Below are positions 7,739-17,506 of a stretch of 64,000 nt of DNA, one piece after another. Numbering within the stretch: the stretch's first letter is position 1; each line of letters opens with the position of its first letter. Made by a program: the position numbers and the translations under genes. Under the pieces are notes generated by a model. The model did not search any database. It was given only the letters and a program-made list of their open reading frames with translations, and was not told where the DNA came from. This stretch comes from Rothia dentocariosa ATCC 17931 (GTDB lineage Bacteria > Actinomycetota > Actinomycetes > Actinomycetales > Micrococcaceae), in assembly GCF_000164695.2 (NCBI RefSeq), contig NC_014643.1, forward strand, positions 2,232,001 to 2,296,000. Direction: 5' to 3'.

Positions 7739-10420
7739 TTATGCCTGCGCTATCGCGTTGCGGATAGCATCCAGTGCTTCTGAAACCTTCGAAGCATCCT
7801 GTCCGCCGCCCTGTGCAACATCGTCCTTGCCGCCGCCACCGCCGCCGAGTATACCTGCTGCGAGTCGCACCAAGGCACCGGCTTTAATGCCAGCTTCACG
7901 GGCACCTTCATTTGTGGCGACAAGAATAACCGGGCGACCATTGGCCACGCCAGTCACCGCCACAACGGCAGCTTCAGAGCCGAAGCGTGAACGTAAATCT
8001 AACGCTAGCGAACGAACACCGTTGGCGTCCAGCTCTCCCGCATGATGTGTAAGAACTCGTACGCTGCCGATGGTTTGCGCGTTTTCTAAAAGCTTACCAG
8101 CCTCAGCCTGAAGCTTCTCGCGGCGCAGCTTTTCAAGTTCTTTCTCAGCTGACTTTAGTTTCGCCAACGTCTGGTTTATTTTCTCGGGTAGTTCAGCCGA
8201 GGACTGCACTTTCATCATGCCGGTCAGCTGATTGACTAGGGTACGCTCAGCGGCAAGATGCTCGAAAGAATTCATACCGACCAGTGCCTCAACGCGGCGG
8301 TTACCCGAGCCCACAGACTGTTCAGTGAGCAGAGTCAGAGAACCAATTTCAGATGAAGTTCCTACGTGGGTGCCGCCACAAAGCTCACGCGAGAACTCTC
8401 CACCGATTTCGACCATACGCACGATGTTGCCATACTTCTCGCCGAAGAGGCTCATAGCGCCTAGGGCTTTAGCCTCGGCAAGAGGCATCTCACGCGCAAT
8501 AACTTCGTGATTATCCCGGATAGCGAGGTTTGCTACCTCTTCGACTTCACGCTTAGCGGAGTCAGATAGGCTCTCACCCCATGCGAAGTCAAAACGCAGG
8601 TAGCCTTCCTTATTGAAGGAACCACGCTGAGTTGCTTCATTACCCAATACCTGGTGCAAAGCCGCATGAACAATATGGGTACCCGAATGGGCTTTTTCAC
8701 CATCTCGACGTCGCTGCACATCAACCTGCGCCACAACTTCAGCGCCCGGATGCGCTTCACCTTCACGAACAACGGCGCGGTGAACACTCAAACCCTTGAC
8801 AGGCTGCTGCACGTCCTGAACATCAATCACGAAACCGTTTCCAGTAATCACGCCGGTATCAGCTGCCTGTCCGCCGCCCTCCGCATAGAACGGGGTTTCA
8901 TCCAAAACAACCTCAATCTTATCGCCCGCTTTAGCTACGGGAACGGAAACCCCATCCTTCAGCAAAGCACGAAGATGAGTCTCAGTGCGAAGTTCGGTGT
9001 ACCCGGTAAAGATAGAACCACGTTCATCCACGAGCTTACGAAGCTCAGAGAGATCTGCGAAAGAACCTTTTTTAGCCTTAGCATCAGCCTGAGCACGGTG
9101 ACGCTGCTCAGCCATCAGTTCGCGGAACGCCTTCTCATCAACCTTTACGCCTGCTTCAGCGGCCATTTCAAGGGTCAGGTCGATTGGGAATCCGTAGGTA
9201 TCGTGCAGCGCAAATGCTTCTGCCCCAGAAACAGAGTTTGACCCGTCTTTCTTAGCCGTAGCAACGGCTTCTTCCAAACGCTCGGTGCCGGTTTCAATCG
9301 TATGCAAAAATGCCTTTTCCTCGGCATAAGCGATGCGGGAAATACGCTCGAAATCATCCGCCACGTAGGGGAAAGCACCAGCCATCGCATCGCGAGAAGC
9401 GGGGAATAGGATAGGCAGGCACGGTTCAGTAACGCCCAGCAGACGCATCGCACGAATAGCGCGGCGCATCAGGCGGCGTAGAATATAGCCGCGTCCTTCG
9501 TTGGAGGGAGTCACACCATCGGCAATCAGCATGAGAGAAGAGCGAATATGGTCCGCGACCACACGCATGCGCACATCGTCTTCATACCCCGGATCTTCGG
9601 GAGATTCAGAGCCGTGGTATTTTTTCCCGGAGAGCTTCGAAGCGGCGTCAAGTACCGGGCGCACCTGATCGGTTTCGTAGAAGTTTTCAACACCCTGCAG
9701 AAGCATCGCCAAACGCTCAACGCCTAAACCGGTATCGATATTCTTCTTGGGCAATTCACCCAGAATCTCGAAGTCTTCCTTACCGATCCCTTCACCACGC
9801 TGATACTGCATGAACACAAGGTTCCAGATCTCAATATAGCGATCGTCATCTACCGCCGGACCGCCTTCTTTGCCGTATGCGGGTCCGCGGTCGTAGAAAA
9901 TTTCGGAATCGGGGCCTGCAGGACCAGGCTGACCTGTAGACCAGTAGTTTTCCTTCATGCCCATGCGTTGAATACGTTCTTCTGGGAATCCTACGGTTTT
10001 AGTCCATACGTCGAAGGCTTCATTGTCTCCTTCGTAAATGGTCACCCACAGACGTTCCGGATCTAACCCGTAACCGCCTTTATCCTGGCTAGCGGTGAGT
10101 AGTTCGTAGGCGAAAGGAATAGCTTGCTCTTTGAAATAGTCACCGAATGAAAAGTTACCCGCCATCTGGAAGAAGGTGCCATGACGGGCGGTCTTACCTA
10201 CTTCTTCAATGTCGAGGGTACGAATACACTTCTGAACGCTTGTTGCACGCGAGAACGGAGGGGTCTCTCGTCCAAGAAAATAAGGGATAAAGGGCACCAT
10301 ACCGGCAATGGTAAACATGGCACCGGGTTCGTTTGAGATGAGTGATGCAGAAGGCACCACGGTATGTCCGCGCTTCTCGAAAAATTCGATCCAACGCTTA
10401 GAAATTTCCTGTGAGAGCAT
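7739..10420 (-). CDS. alaS: Alanine--tRNA ligase
   Basis: 893-residue AlaRS, full length. It starts MLSQEISKRWIEFFEKRGHTVV, has the class II catalytic core, the editing-domain zinc motif HSGTHIVH together with ELCGGTHVGTSSEIG, and the C-terminal oligomerisation/C-Ala domain containing the glycine-rich GGGGGGKDD loop. It charges tRNA-Ala and edits mischarged Ser/Gly. It lies between the DUF948/DUF6167 pair and ruvX in the conserved actinobacterial order. Confidence 0.97.
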   Translation of the reverse strand: MLSQEISKRWIEFFEKRGHTVVPSASLISNEPGAMFTIAGMVPFIPYFLGRETPPFSRATSVQKCIRTLDIEEVGKTARHGTFFQMAGNFSFGDYFKEQAIPFAYELLTASQDKGGYGLDPERLWVTIYEGDNEAFDVWTKTVGFPEERIQRMGMKENYWSTGQPGPAGPDSEIFYDRGPAYGKEGGPAVDDDRYIEIWNLVFMQYQRGEGIGKEDFEILGELPKKNIDTGLGVERLAMLLQGVENFYETDQVRPVLDAASKLSGKKYHGSESPEDPGYEDDVRMRVVADHIRSSLMLIADGVTPSNEGRGYILRRLMRRAIRAMRLLGVTEPCLPILFPASRDAMAGAFPYVADDFERISRIAYAEEKAFLHTIETGTERLEEAVATAKKDGSNSVSGAEAFALHDTYGFPIDLTLEMAAEAGVKVDEKAFRELMAEQRHRAQADAKAKKGSFADLSELRKLVDERGSIFTGYTELRTETHLRALLKDGVSVPVAKAGDKIEVVLDETPFYAEGGGQAADTGVITGNGFVIDVQDVQQPVKGLSVHRAVVREGEAHPGAEVVAQVDVQRRRDGEKAHSGTHIVHAALHQVLGNEATQRGSFNKEGYLRFDFAWGESLSDSAKREVEEVANLAIRDNHEVIAREMPLAEAKALGAMSLFGEKYGNIVRMVEIGGEFSRELCGGTHVGTSSEIGSLTLLTEQSVGSGNRRVEALVGMNSFEHLAAERTLVNQLTGMMKVQSSAELPEKINQTLAKLKSAEKELEKLRREKLQAEAGKLLENAQTIGSVRVLTHHAGELDANGVRSLALDLRSRFGSEAAVVAVTGVANGRPVILVATNEGAREAGIKAGALVRLAAGILGGGGGGKDDVAQGGGQDASKVSEALDAIRNAIAQA

Positions 10421-10505
10421 CGCTTTCCTTAGACAATTCTGTGTGAAATTCTACGAAATCTATCAAGTTCGTCATGCCGTCATTACGGCTACGTTACAGT
10501 ACCGG

Positions 10506-10985
10506 CTAGTTAAAGAAATCTTCACCCAGCTCTCGGTCACGTTGGATGCGGGCGGAGCGAAGTTCCTCCTCTGTAGCGGCAATCCGCGATTCCACGTCGA
10601 GCAGTTCCCGCTCGGCAGCAGCCCGATTTGTGGAAGCAATTTCTTGCTCACTCATCTGACGGTCCCAGGTATCTATAGAACCAGGACGTATATCCTGTTT
10701 CTGTCGCTCAACTTTAGCATGAAGTTCAGCTTCTTTTTCCTGCATGCCTTCACGAACACGCGCAGCAAATTCGACAGCTTTAAGCGCATAGGGTTGAAGA
10801 GGCTTACCAACGGGTGAATCGAAAAACTTTCCCACCTGTGACTCCGGGTTAAGAGCGAGTGTACCCTGTTGGTACTGAACAAGAGCGCCTGTTTTCTTTT
10901 CGGGCGATGCGCTGGCACGTTTTGACGCGAAATAGCCTACCGCTGCGCCCGCTCCCACAAGAAGAACTGACCGAAATAAACCCAA
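10506..10985 (-). CDS. Hypothetical membrane-anchored coiled-coil protein (DUF6167-like position)
   Basis: 159 residues: an N-terminal glycine/alanine-rich hydrophobic segment (RSVLLVGAGAAVGYFA) followed by a charged helix-rich region and a C-terminal stretch predicted as coiled coil (AAERELLDVESRIAATEEELRSAR). A gene of this kind sits between the DUF948 gene and alaS in many actinobacteria (annotated DUF6167); the assignment here is from position and shape, not from a clear motif. The start is TTG at 10985 with a strong GGGAGGTG about eight bases upstream, and it abuts the DUF948 stop codon. Function unknown. Confidence 0.75.
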   Translation of the reverse strand: MGLFRSVLLVGAGAAVGYFASKRASASPEKKTGALVQYQQGTLALNPESQVGKFFDSPVGKPLQPYALKAVEFAARVREGMQEKEAELHAKVERQKQDIRPGSIDTWDRQMSEQEIASTNRAAAERELLDVESRIAATEEELRSARIQRDRELGEDFFN

Positions 10986-11381
10986 TTACTGTTCACCTCC
11001 CTGTGAAGTACCAGCTGCACGATCGTCGTCACCAGGCTTCTTACCGCGGAATGCCTGACGGACACCGTATGAGAACGAAGCAACTTTAATAAGGGGCTGC
11101 CCCACAGTTGAGGTCACCAAAGAAGACAGGGCAGAAACGTTCGCGGAAGCATCGGATACGTTAGAGGTGATACCGTCTACCTTCTCAAGCTGCTCATTCG
11201 TGGTAACGACTGTTTTAGTAACTTCGTCGATCAAAGGCGATGTGCTCTGGTTGAGTGAACGAATGGTCACGATAAGTTCATCGAAAACTTTAGTCAGGCG
11301 AATAATAGGTAAAGCAAGTAACGCCACAAGAATTGCGAAAACACCGGCAGCTATCAGACCTGCAATGTCTCCACCACTCAT
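10986..11381 (-). CDS. DUF948 domain-containing membrane protein
   Basis: 131 residues with an N-terminal transmembrane helix (GDIAGLIAAGVFAILVALLALPII) and a polar heptad-like region (LNQSTSPLIDEVTKTVVTTNEQLEKVDGI) typical of DUF948 proteins, which precede alaS in actinobacteria. The ATG at 11381 has GAGG five bases upstream; a GTG one codon earlier is less well spaced. It is followed directly by the coiled-coil gene. No biochemical role is known for the family. Confidence 0.82.
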   Translation of the reverse strand: MSGGDIAGLIAAGVFAILVALLALPIIRLTKVFDELIVTIRSLNQSTSPLIDEVTKTVVTTNEQLEKVDGITSNVSDASANVSALSSLVTSTVGQPLIKVASFSYGVRQAFRGKKPGDDDRAAGTSQGGEQ

Positions 11382-11384
11382 CAC

Positions 11385-11793
11385 GACCTCTTTCCTATAT
11401 CAACCAGTAAAACACAGTGGGCGCCCGCGAGAAACGAGCTTTGAAGCGAGCACACAGAAAAACCGTACCCACGGCTTACTCCATCATAAATGAAAAACCT
11501 TGTGCATGCCCATTTTGAACGCCGCTTGTCGTCAAAATATACAGCTCTACCAGGGGTTTTATAAAAAATTTACACTTACTGCGGCATCTCGTTACAGTTC
11601 AGATTCCACGTTTATTACCCTCATCAAACTCTATAAGACATGCATAAGATGCAACAACATTGAGGAATAATCCTCAGGTTTAGTCATACACCACCGACCT
11701 GGATTTTGGGTTCCGAAGCAAGTAAACACCTTCAATAAATGTTGTACCGTCTATTAAACCGGTAATAGCTCACAAGACATCATGCAATAAAAA
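11385..11793. other. Gene-free stretch upstream of the DUF948 operon
   Basis: About 410 AT-leaning bases between the DUF948 start and the rpsD terminator. I found no open frame with a ribosome binding site, no tRNA-like fold and no riboswitch core. The promoter for the DUF948-alaS run is probably here, but I cannot place its boxes with confidence. Confidence 0.5.
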
Positions 11794-11829
11794 TAACCCC
11801 TCCTACAGCCGAACCGTAGGTAGGGGTTA
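11794..11829 (-). terminator. rpsD terminator
   Basis: Stem TAACCCCT/CCTAC against GTAGG/AGGGGTTA with a single-base bulge and a nine-base loop. On the minus strand it is followed by TATTTTTATTG, a T-rich tract, 20 bases after the rpsD stop codon. A good intrinsic terminator. Confidence 0.85.
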
Positions 11830-11848
11830 CCTTCTCGAAAATTCGAGA

Positions 11849-12481
11849 TTATGCTAGGCGTGAGTAGTACTCAACAACCAGCTGCTCATCGCAGACCACA
11901 GGGATCTCTTCGCGCTTGGGGGCGCGTTCGAGCTTAGCGTGCAGCTTCTCGATTTCGACGTTCAGGTATGCCGGAACCTCAGGCAGAACTGCCTGGTTCT
12001 CGCCCGCAGCTGCGACCTGGAAAGGAGTGGTCTTCTCAGACTTCGGGTGAACGTGAATCAGCTGGCCGGGCTTAACACGGAACGAAGGACGATCCACGCG
12101 CACACCGTCAACCATAATGTGACGGTGTACAACCATCTGACGAGCCTGTGCAATGGTGCGAGCAAAGCCCGAACGCAGAACCAGAGCGTCAAGACGGGTC
12201 TCAAGGTGCTCAACCAGGTTCTTACCGGTCTGACCCTCGACACGCTTTGCTTCAAGGTATGCGCGGCGCATCTGTGCCTCACGAATGTTGTACTGAGCGC
12301 GCAAACGCTGCTTTTCCTTCAGCTGGGTAGCATAGTTAGAATCAGCCTTCTTGCGGGCACGACCATGCTGACCGGGGCCGTAAGGACGGCGCTCAAGGTA
12401 CTTTTCTGCCTTCGGGGTCAGTGCGATGCCCAAAGCACGGGACTGACGCACGGTACGGCGGGTGCGGTTATTTTTAGCCAC
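11849..12481 (-). CDS. rpsD: 30S ribosomal protein S4
   Basis: 210-residue S4, which nucleates 30S assembly by binding 16S rRNA. It has the N-terminal NRTRRTVRQSRALGIALTPKAEKYLERRPYGPGQHGR segment and the S4 RNA-binding domain (LETRLDALVLRSGFARTIAQARQMVVHRHI). The N-terminal zinc-binding cysteines of the C+ form are absent, so this is the zinc-independent C- form. The start is a GTG preceded by AAAGG. It is monocistronic, with its own terminator. Confidence 0.97.
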   Translation of the reverse strand: MAKNNRTRRTVRQSRALGIALTPKAEKYLERRPYGPGQHGRARKKADSNYATQLKEKQRLRAQYNIREAQMRRAYLEAKRVEGQTGKNLVEHLETRLDALVLRSGFARTIAQARQMVVHRHIMVDGVRVDRPSFRVKPGQLIHVHPKSEKTTPFQVAAAGENQAVLPEVPAYLNVEIEKLHAKLERAPKREEIPVVCDEQLVVEYYSRLA

Positions 12482-12916
12482 AATTACCTTTCATAGTGCA
12501 GAACCCTCATGTATTCACGCTAAGGGCTCTTATCTTTTTGGAGCTGGCCTCCTCGGTTTACCCGCACCGGGTGGTGGGGCGGAGAGTTTGGGGCAGAGTA
12601 CCCCAGCACTACGTCAGCGTTATTCCTAAACCAAAACACAATATACTGCGCTATATAGTGGGTATAACGAGACTGCCAGACCCATCAAGTCTACCGTGGT
12701 TCGCATTCAGAATCTAGCTGAGTACCGCACAAATTTTGTGTTCTCAACCATGCGCAAGAACACATTATGACACTCCCTCAAAACTTTATGACAGAAGTTC
12801 CTTTACCGAATCTTTACCATGTCATAGAATAAAGGCAGTACACCGGATGTGCGACCGACTTCCGGGCTCATAAGAGTCTGGTGCGCATTCGGAGTTTATC
12901 TATCACATCTCACTCT
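12482..12916. other. Intergenic region between rpsD and rarA
   Basis: About 435 bases. It must hold the rpsD promoter and leader on the minus strand. There is a GC-rich imperfect repeat around 12540-12610 (ACCCGCACCGGGTGGTGGGGCGG) that may fold in the rpsD leader, but I see no defined regulatory RNA, no tRNA and no coding frame of convincing quality. Confidence 0.45.
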
Positions 12917-12953
12917 AGCGGTATACACCACGGCCGAGGTGGTGCATACCGCT
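12917..12953. terminator. Hairpin after rarA
   Basis: A 15-bp stem with one mismatch (AGCGGTAT.CACCAC with GTGGTG.ATACCGCT) and a short loop, 12 bases past the rarA stop. The T-run (CGCTTTTC) lies on the plus-strand side, so it would terminate plus-strand transcripts best; for rarA it may act mainly as a 3' stabilising structure. Confidence 0.6.
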
Positions 12954-12964
12954 TTTCTGTTCGG

Positions 12965-14410
12965 TTAGCTATCGGCTCGATTCAGAATTTCTCGGATACG
13001 TTCGCGCCGTTCAGCCAGGGTTCGTTCAAATCCATACTGAGTCGGCTCGTAGTAGACCTTATCCCGCAAGGTATCCGGCAAATACTGTTGAGCCGCCACA
13101 TGCCCCGGCTCATCGTGCGCATAAATATATCCGTCGCCGTGTCCCAAATTGGCGGCGGCCGCATAGTGGGCGTCTCGAAGATGAGCTGGAACCTGCCCCG
13201 AAAGCCCAGATCGTACATCCGCTATTGCCTTATTAATAGCCACATATGCCGCATTTGATTTGGGCGCTAAGGCACAGTAGATCACCGCCTGCGACAGAAT
13301 AATACGTGCCTCTGGCATGCCGACCAACGCCACCGACTGGGCGGCGGCGGTCGCTACTTGAAGCGCCTGCGGATCGGCAAGACCGATATCTTCACTCGCC
13401 GCAATCATAATGCGCCGCGCCACAAAGCGTGGGTCTTCGCCGCCTTCGAGCATGCGCGCTAGATAGTGGACGGCGGCATCAGCATCGGAACCGCGTATAG
13501 ATTTAATGAAGGCGCTAATCACGTCGTAGTGCTGATCGCCGCCTTTATCGTAGCGAACGGCAGCACGGTCAACAGCTTCCTGGGCATGTGCCAGAGTAAT
13601 GCGCACGGGTTCTCTAGGGTTTACCTCTCCCCCAGATTCCGCGTTCTCATCCGGGGATTCGACCTGTTCATGCTCGCTGAAGGCTATGGCGGCGGCCGCT
13701 TCTAAAGAAGTCAGCGAGCGGCGTGCATCGCCACCGGAGACTGCGGCAAGGTGGGCACGAGCATCTTCATCAATCACAGCAGCACCGTTGAACCCGCGAG
13801 GGTCTTCGAGCGCTCGGTTAATTAAAGACTCAATATCGGCTGGCTCCAAAGAATGCACCCGGAGCAAAAGTGAACGTGAAAGAAGAGGCGAAATCACGCT
13901 GAACGAGGGATTTTCCGTCGTTGCCGCCACAAGAATAACCCAGCGGTTTTCGACTCCGGGCAACAGCGCATCTTGTTGAGCCTTCGTAAACCGGTGAATC
14001 TCGTCAAGAAAAAGCACTGTTGTGGTGCCGTACATGTCACGGTCTAAAAGTGCTTGGTCCATAACAGCGCGAACGTCTTTAACTCCGGCGGTAATAGCGG
14101 AAAGTTCGACGAATTTACGCCCCGGCGCACGTGCGATGACATGCGCCAATGTGGTTTTCCCGGTGCCGGGAGGGCCGTATAAAATAACAGATGAAGGTCC
14201 TGCTGGTCCAGACTTATCGGCACCAGCAAGCACACGAAGCGGAGACCCTGGGGTCAGCAGATGGGCTTGTCCAAAAACTTCATCGACGTGACGCGGGCGC
14301 ATACGTACTGCCAAGGGTGCTTGGGATGCGGTACGTGAAGACGGTGTGGACGCAAATTTTACGCGATCTTCGTCGTCTGGAAGGTCAAGGTCAAAAAGCG
14401 AATCTGCCAT
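12965..14410 (-). CDS. rarA: Replication-associated recombination protein A (RarA/MgsA AAA+ ATPase)
   Basis: 481 residues. Walker A GPPGTGKTT, Walker [11 protein letters not shown], sensor 1 VAATTENPSF and the C-terminal tetramerisation region (YDKGGDQHYDVISAFIKSIRGSDADAA) are those of the RarA family, a clamp-loader-like ATPase acting at stalled forks with SSB. A short acidic insert (ESPDENAESGGEV) interrupts the middle. It lies downstream of dtd in the same direction with a 31-base gap; no strong Shine-Dalgarno sequence is visible. Confidence 0.94.
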   Translation of the reverse strand: MADSLFDLDLPDDEDRVKFASTPSSRTASQAPLAVRMRPRHVDEVFGQAHLLTPGSPLRVLAGADKSGPAGPSSVILYGPPGTGKTTLAHVIARAPGRKFVELSAITAGVKDVRAVMDQALLDRDMYGTTTVLFLDEIHRFTKAQQDALLPGVENRWVILVAATTENPSFSVISPLLSRSLLLRVHSLEPADIESLINRALEDPRGFNGAAVIDEDARAHLAAVSGGDARRSLTSLEAAAAIAFSEHEQVESPDENAESGGEVNPREPVRITLAHAQEAVDRAAVRYDKGGDQHYDVISAFIKSIRGSDADAAVHYLARMLEGGEDPRFVARRIMIAASEDIGLADPQALQVATAAAQSVALVGMPEARIILSQAVIYCALAPKSNAAYVAINKAIADVRSGLSGQVPAHLRDAHYAAAANLGHGDGYIYAHDEPGHVAAQQYLPDTLRDKVYYEPTQYGFERTLAERRERIREILNRADS

Positions 14411-14441
14411 ATTTCAACTCTACCGTGCGTACACGCGGTAT

Positions 14442-14876
14442 CTAGAGGGTTTCGCTATCGAGAATGAGGGTTACCGGTCCGTCATTAACGAGTTCAACCT
14501 GCATATCGGCGCCGAAAACTCCTGTTTCAACACGGAGCCCGATAGCGCGAAGCTTCTGGACAAAAGCCTCAAAAATCGGCTCGCTGACAGCGCCCGGAGC
14601 CGCTTTCGACCACGACGGGCGCCTGCCTTTTTTCGCATCTCCGTAGAGCGTGAATTGACTAACGGCGAGAACGGGCGCATCAACCTCAAGCGCGGATTTT
14701 TCGCCATCAAAAAGGCGCAGGTTAGCGGTCTTATCCGCCATTTTCGCCAGTTGGGCCTCGCCGTCCTCATGGGTAATACCGACGAGTGCAAGATACCCGG
14801 TTTCTTCAATCACCCCAACGATTTTATTCTCTACACGCACGGATGCGCGGCTTACACGCTGCAAAATAACTCGCAT
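14442..14876 (-). CDS. dtd: D-aminoacyl-tRNA deacylase
   Basis: 144-residue DTD, a homodimer that hydrolyses D-amino acids (and Gly) from tRNA. It begins MRVILQRVSRASVRV and has the two active-site motifs: SQFTLYGDAKKGRRPSW and the NDGPVTLIL cross-subunit loop. The ATG at 14876 matches the family start; the longer in-frame reading to 14960 overlaps sequence with no family support. It follows the P-loop gene by 34 bases and precedes rarA. Confidence 0.94.
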   Translation of the reverse strand: MRVILQRVSRASVRVENKIVGVIEETGYLALVGITHEDGEAQLAKMADKTANLRLFDGEKSALEVDAPVLAVSQFTLYGDAKKGRRPSWSKAAPGAVSEPIFEAFVQKLRAIGLRVETGVFGADMQVELVNDGPVTLILDSETL

Positions 14877-14910
14877 GGGTATGCTCTGCCTTTCAATGTT
14901 TATAAGACGT

Positions 14911-15438
14911 TCAGATACTTCCGCGAAGCTGTACCGCTTGCAGAAATTTCTCTGCTTCACGGGGTGTTCGGAATTCGATATATCGTTTGTCAGGGTGATT
15001 TCTGCGTGCTTCGGCCATCAGAGGCGCATATTTAGGGTAGCTGCTCCAGGTGTAGCGAATCATATTTTCGGGGTCGGTAAAAACGCTCCACAGGGGCGGC
15101 TCAGTATTTCCCGCCCAGAGTTTTTCACGAGTCACTGCCCGGTGTAGGGTTCTTCGAATAACCCGCTGCTCAACAAACCATCTCGGATAATGCAGGTAAA
15201 TGACGGTATCAGCACGCTCTAGAAGACGCTCACGTACCTGCGAATACTGCCATTCTGTAATCCACGAATCCTGCGCCGCGAGCTCATCCACATCTGCTTC
15301 AAAACTGGGGCGGGGCGTCCAGTTCTCGCCCCAGTGCAAAGAATCCATTTCGGTATGCGGTATGCCTAAAATCGCGCCAAGTCTTCCGGCAAATGTGGTT
15401 TTACCGCTGCCACTGGCGCCTGTCATGAGGATGCGCAT
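14911..15438 (-). CDS. P-loop ATPase of the adenylate kinase-like / topology-modulation (FlaR-like) type
   Basis: 175 residues with an N-terminal Walker A (MRILMTGASGSGKTTFAGRLG), a Trp-rich segment (MDSLHWGENWTPRP) and a basic lid-like region (YPRWFVEQRVIRRTLHRAVTREKLWAGN). Such proteins are annotated as shikimate kinase-like or DNA topology modulation proteins; the real substrate is unknown. The ATG at 15438 has GGGAGGAG just upstream. It starts a small minus-strand run with dtd and rarA. Nucleoside or small-molecule kinase activity is an inference from fold only. Confidence 0.78.
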   Translation of the reverse strand: MRILMTGASGSGKTTFAGRLGAILGIPHTEMDSLHWGENWTPRPSFEADVDELAAQDSWITEWQYSQVRERLLERADTVIYLHYPRWFVEQRVIRRTLHRAVTREKLWAGNTEPPLWSVFTDPENMIRYTWSSYPKYAPLMAEARRNHPDKRYIEFRTPREAEKFLQAVQLRGSI

Positions 15439-15508
15439 AGCTCCTCCCTTTCGTACGAGGACTCTTTCCAGAATAGCTAACCCATACACGAATACGCACC
15501 GAAACGAC

Positions 15509-15554
15509 GAAAGCGGGCTGCATATACACCGTGGTGTATCTACAGCCCGCTTTC
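15509..15554 (-). terminator. aspS terminator
   Basis: A long stem: GAAAGCGGGCTG pairs with CAGCCCGCTTTC, with an inner stem ATACACC/GGTGTAT. It lies 37 bases past the aspS stop. The tail is short in T, but stability is high. Confidence 0.75.
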
Positions 15555-15591
15555 CTCTCAGCGATCACGCACCGAGGCTTTCAAGCAAGAA

Positions 15592-17364
15592 CTACTTCTC
15601 GTCGTCCTTCTTCGGCTTGAAATCAACGCCTGCTTCCTTGCGCTGCTGCGGCGTAATCGGCGCGGGTGCGGCAGTCAGCGGGTCATAGCCGTTACCGGTC
15701 TTCGGGAAGGCAATAACCTCGCGAATTGAATCTACCCCCGCAAGAAGCGAGATAATGCGATCCCATCCAAATGCGATACCGCCCATCGGAGGTGCGCCGT
15801 ACTTGAAGGCGTCCAGCAAGAAGCCGAACTTCTCCTGTGCTTCTTCCTCGCCAATTCCCATGACCGCAAAAACACGTTCCTGCACGTCACGGCGGTGGAT
15901 ACGGATAGAACCGCCACCGATCTCGTTACCATTGCAGACAATATCATAGGCGTATGCCAGCGCCGAACCGGGGTCCTTGTCGAAGGTATCCAAGAACTCG
16001 GGTTTTGGCGCCGTGAAGGCGTGGTGCACGGCAGTCCATGCTGAGTGCCCCAGCGCGACATCTCCTGACTCGGTGGCCTCTGCGGCAGACTCGAAGAGAG
16101 GCGCATCCACAACCCACAGGAACGACCACTCGCCGTCCTTGATAAGGCCGGTACGGTGACCGATCTCAACACGGGCAGCGCCCAGCAGAGCACGCGCCTG
16201 TTTAGCTTCACCGGCGGCGAAGAAGATGCAGTCCCCGGGGTTGGCGCCGGTTGCTGCAGCAAGACCTGCACGTTCCTCATCAGTGATATTCTTCGCAACA
16301 GGACCAGTCAGTTCGCCGTCTTCCTGCACGAGTACATAGGCCAGGCCCTTCGCACCGCGCTGCTTTGCCCATTCCTGCCATGCATCCAGGGTGCGGCGCG
16401 GCTGAGAAGCACCGCCGGGCATCACCACGGCACCCACGTAGGGAGCCTTAAACACCCGGAAAGTGGTGTTGGCAAAATAATCGGTAAGTTCGGTCAGCTC
16501 AAGACCAAAACGCAGATCTGGCTTGTCGGTACCGTATTTCTCCATCGCTTCGGTATAGGTCATACGGCGAATAGGACGGGGAATCTGCACATCAATCAGG
16601 TTCCAGACAGCCTCGACAATGCGTTCGCCCAAGTCAATAATGTCGTCCTGATCTACGAAGGATGCCTCAATATCGAGCTGAGTGAACTCAGGCTGACGGT
16701 CCGCACGGAAGTCCTCATCGCGGTAGCATCGAGCAATCTGGTAGTACTTTTCAATGCCGCCCACCTGCAGGAGCTGTTTAAATAGCTGGGGTGACTGCGG
16801 CAACGCATACCAAGAACCAGGTGCCAAACGCGCAGGAACCAGGAAGTCACGGGCACCTTCGGGTGTTGATCGGGTAAGAGTGGGGGTTTCAACCTCTAGA
16901 TAACCGTCATCAGCAAGCAGGTTGCGTGCCGCGCGGTTAGCGTCGGAACGCAGGCGCATGATGCGAGCGGGTTCGGGGCGGCGAAGATCGAGATAACGGT
17001 AGCGCAGACGCGCCTCTTCACCAACTTCAACATGCTCGTCAATCTGGAATGGAAGCGGTGCCGCAGTATTAAGAACCTCGACCGCAGAAACTTCAACCTC
17101 AATTTCGCCGGTTGCAAGATTCGGGTTTTCATTTCCCTCAGGGCGCTTGGTCACCTGACCGGTTACACGCAGAACGTACTCATTGCGTAGGTGCTCAAAA
17201 TCATCTTCGTTATGGAACACGCATTGGGTAACGCCCGCGCGATCACGCAAATCGACGAAAGCTACGCCGCCGTGGTCACGACGACGAGCTACCCAGCCGG
17301 TGAGGGTTACGGTTTCTCCGATGTTGGCGGCGGTGAGCTCGCCATTGGTATGGGTGCGAAGCAC
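15592..17364 (-). CDS. aspS: Aspartate--tRNA ligase
   Basis: 590 residues, bacterial-type AspRS. N-terminal OB-fold anticodon domain ([27 protein letters not shown]), class II motif 2 ([19 protein letters not shown]), the bacterial GAD insertion and motif 3 ([13 protein letters not shown]). It charges tRNA-Asp; in actinobacteria lacking AsnRS the enzyme is often non-discriminating, which cannot be judged here. It follows hisS by 142 bases on the same strand. Confidence 0.97.
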   Translation of the reverse strand: MLRTHTNGELTAANIGETVTLTGWVARRRDHGGVAFVDLRDRAGVTQCVFHNEDDFEHLRNEYVLRVTGQVTKRPEGNENPNLATGEIEVEVSAVEVLNTAAPLPFQIDEHVEVGEEARLRYRYLDLRRPEPARIMRLRSDANRAARNLLADDGYLEVETPTLTRSTPEGARDFLVPARLAPGSWYALPQSPQLFKQLLQVGGIEKYYQIARCYRDEDFRADRQPEFTQLDIEASFVDQDDIIDLGERIVEAVWNLIDVQIPRPIRRMTYTEAMEKYGTDKPDLRFGLELTELTDYFANTTFRVFKAPYVGAVVMPGGASQPRRTLDAWQEWAKQRGAKGLAYVLVQEDGELTGPVAKNITDEERAGLAAATGANPGDCIFFAAGEAKQARALLGAARVEIGHRTGLIKDGEWSFLWVVDAPLFESAAEATESGDVALGHSAWTAVHHAFTAPKPEFLDTFDKDPGSALAYAYDIVCNGNEIGGGSIRIHRRDVQERVFAVMGIGEEEAQEKFGFLLDAFKYGAPPMGGIAFGWDRIISLLAGVDSIREVIAFPKTGNGYDPLTAAPAPITPQQRKEAGVDFKPKKDDEK

Positions 17365-17506
17365 TGCATTCCTTTCATTGCAGGCACCTCACGACTATAG
17401 ACAGTAGCCGGGTGCATGCGCTTGATTTTTAAGATACGCACACTGCGTGCGCATTTTCCCATTGTAATGCCGCCACTCACTATAGTGTGGCGACACCCGC
17501 AATATT

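Noticed and set aside
11794..11849. A second small palindrome next to the rpsD stop (TCTCGAA/TTCGAGA)
   Set aside because: It is short, overlaps the rpsD end and adds nothing beyond the main terminator.
17471..17492. Hairpin CGCCAC...GTGGCG after hisS as a terminator
   Set aside because: The stem is short and bulged and has no T-run, so I did not list it as a feature.
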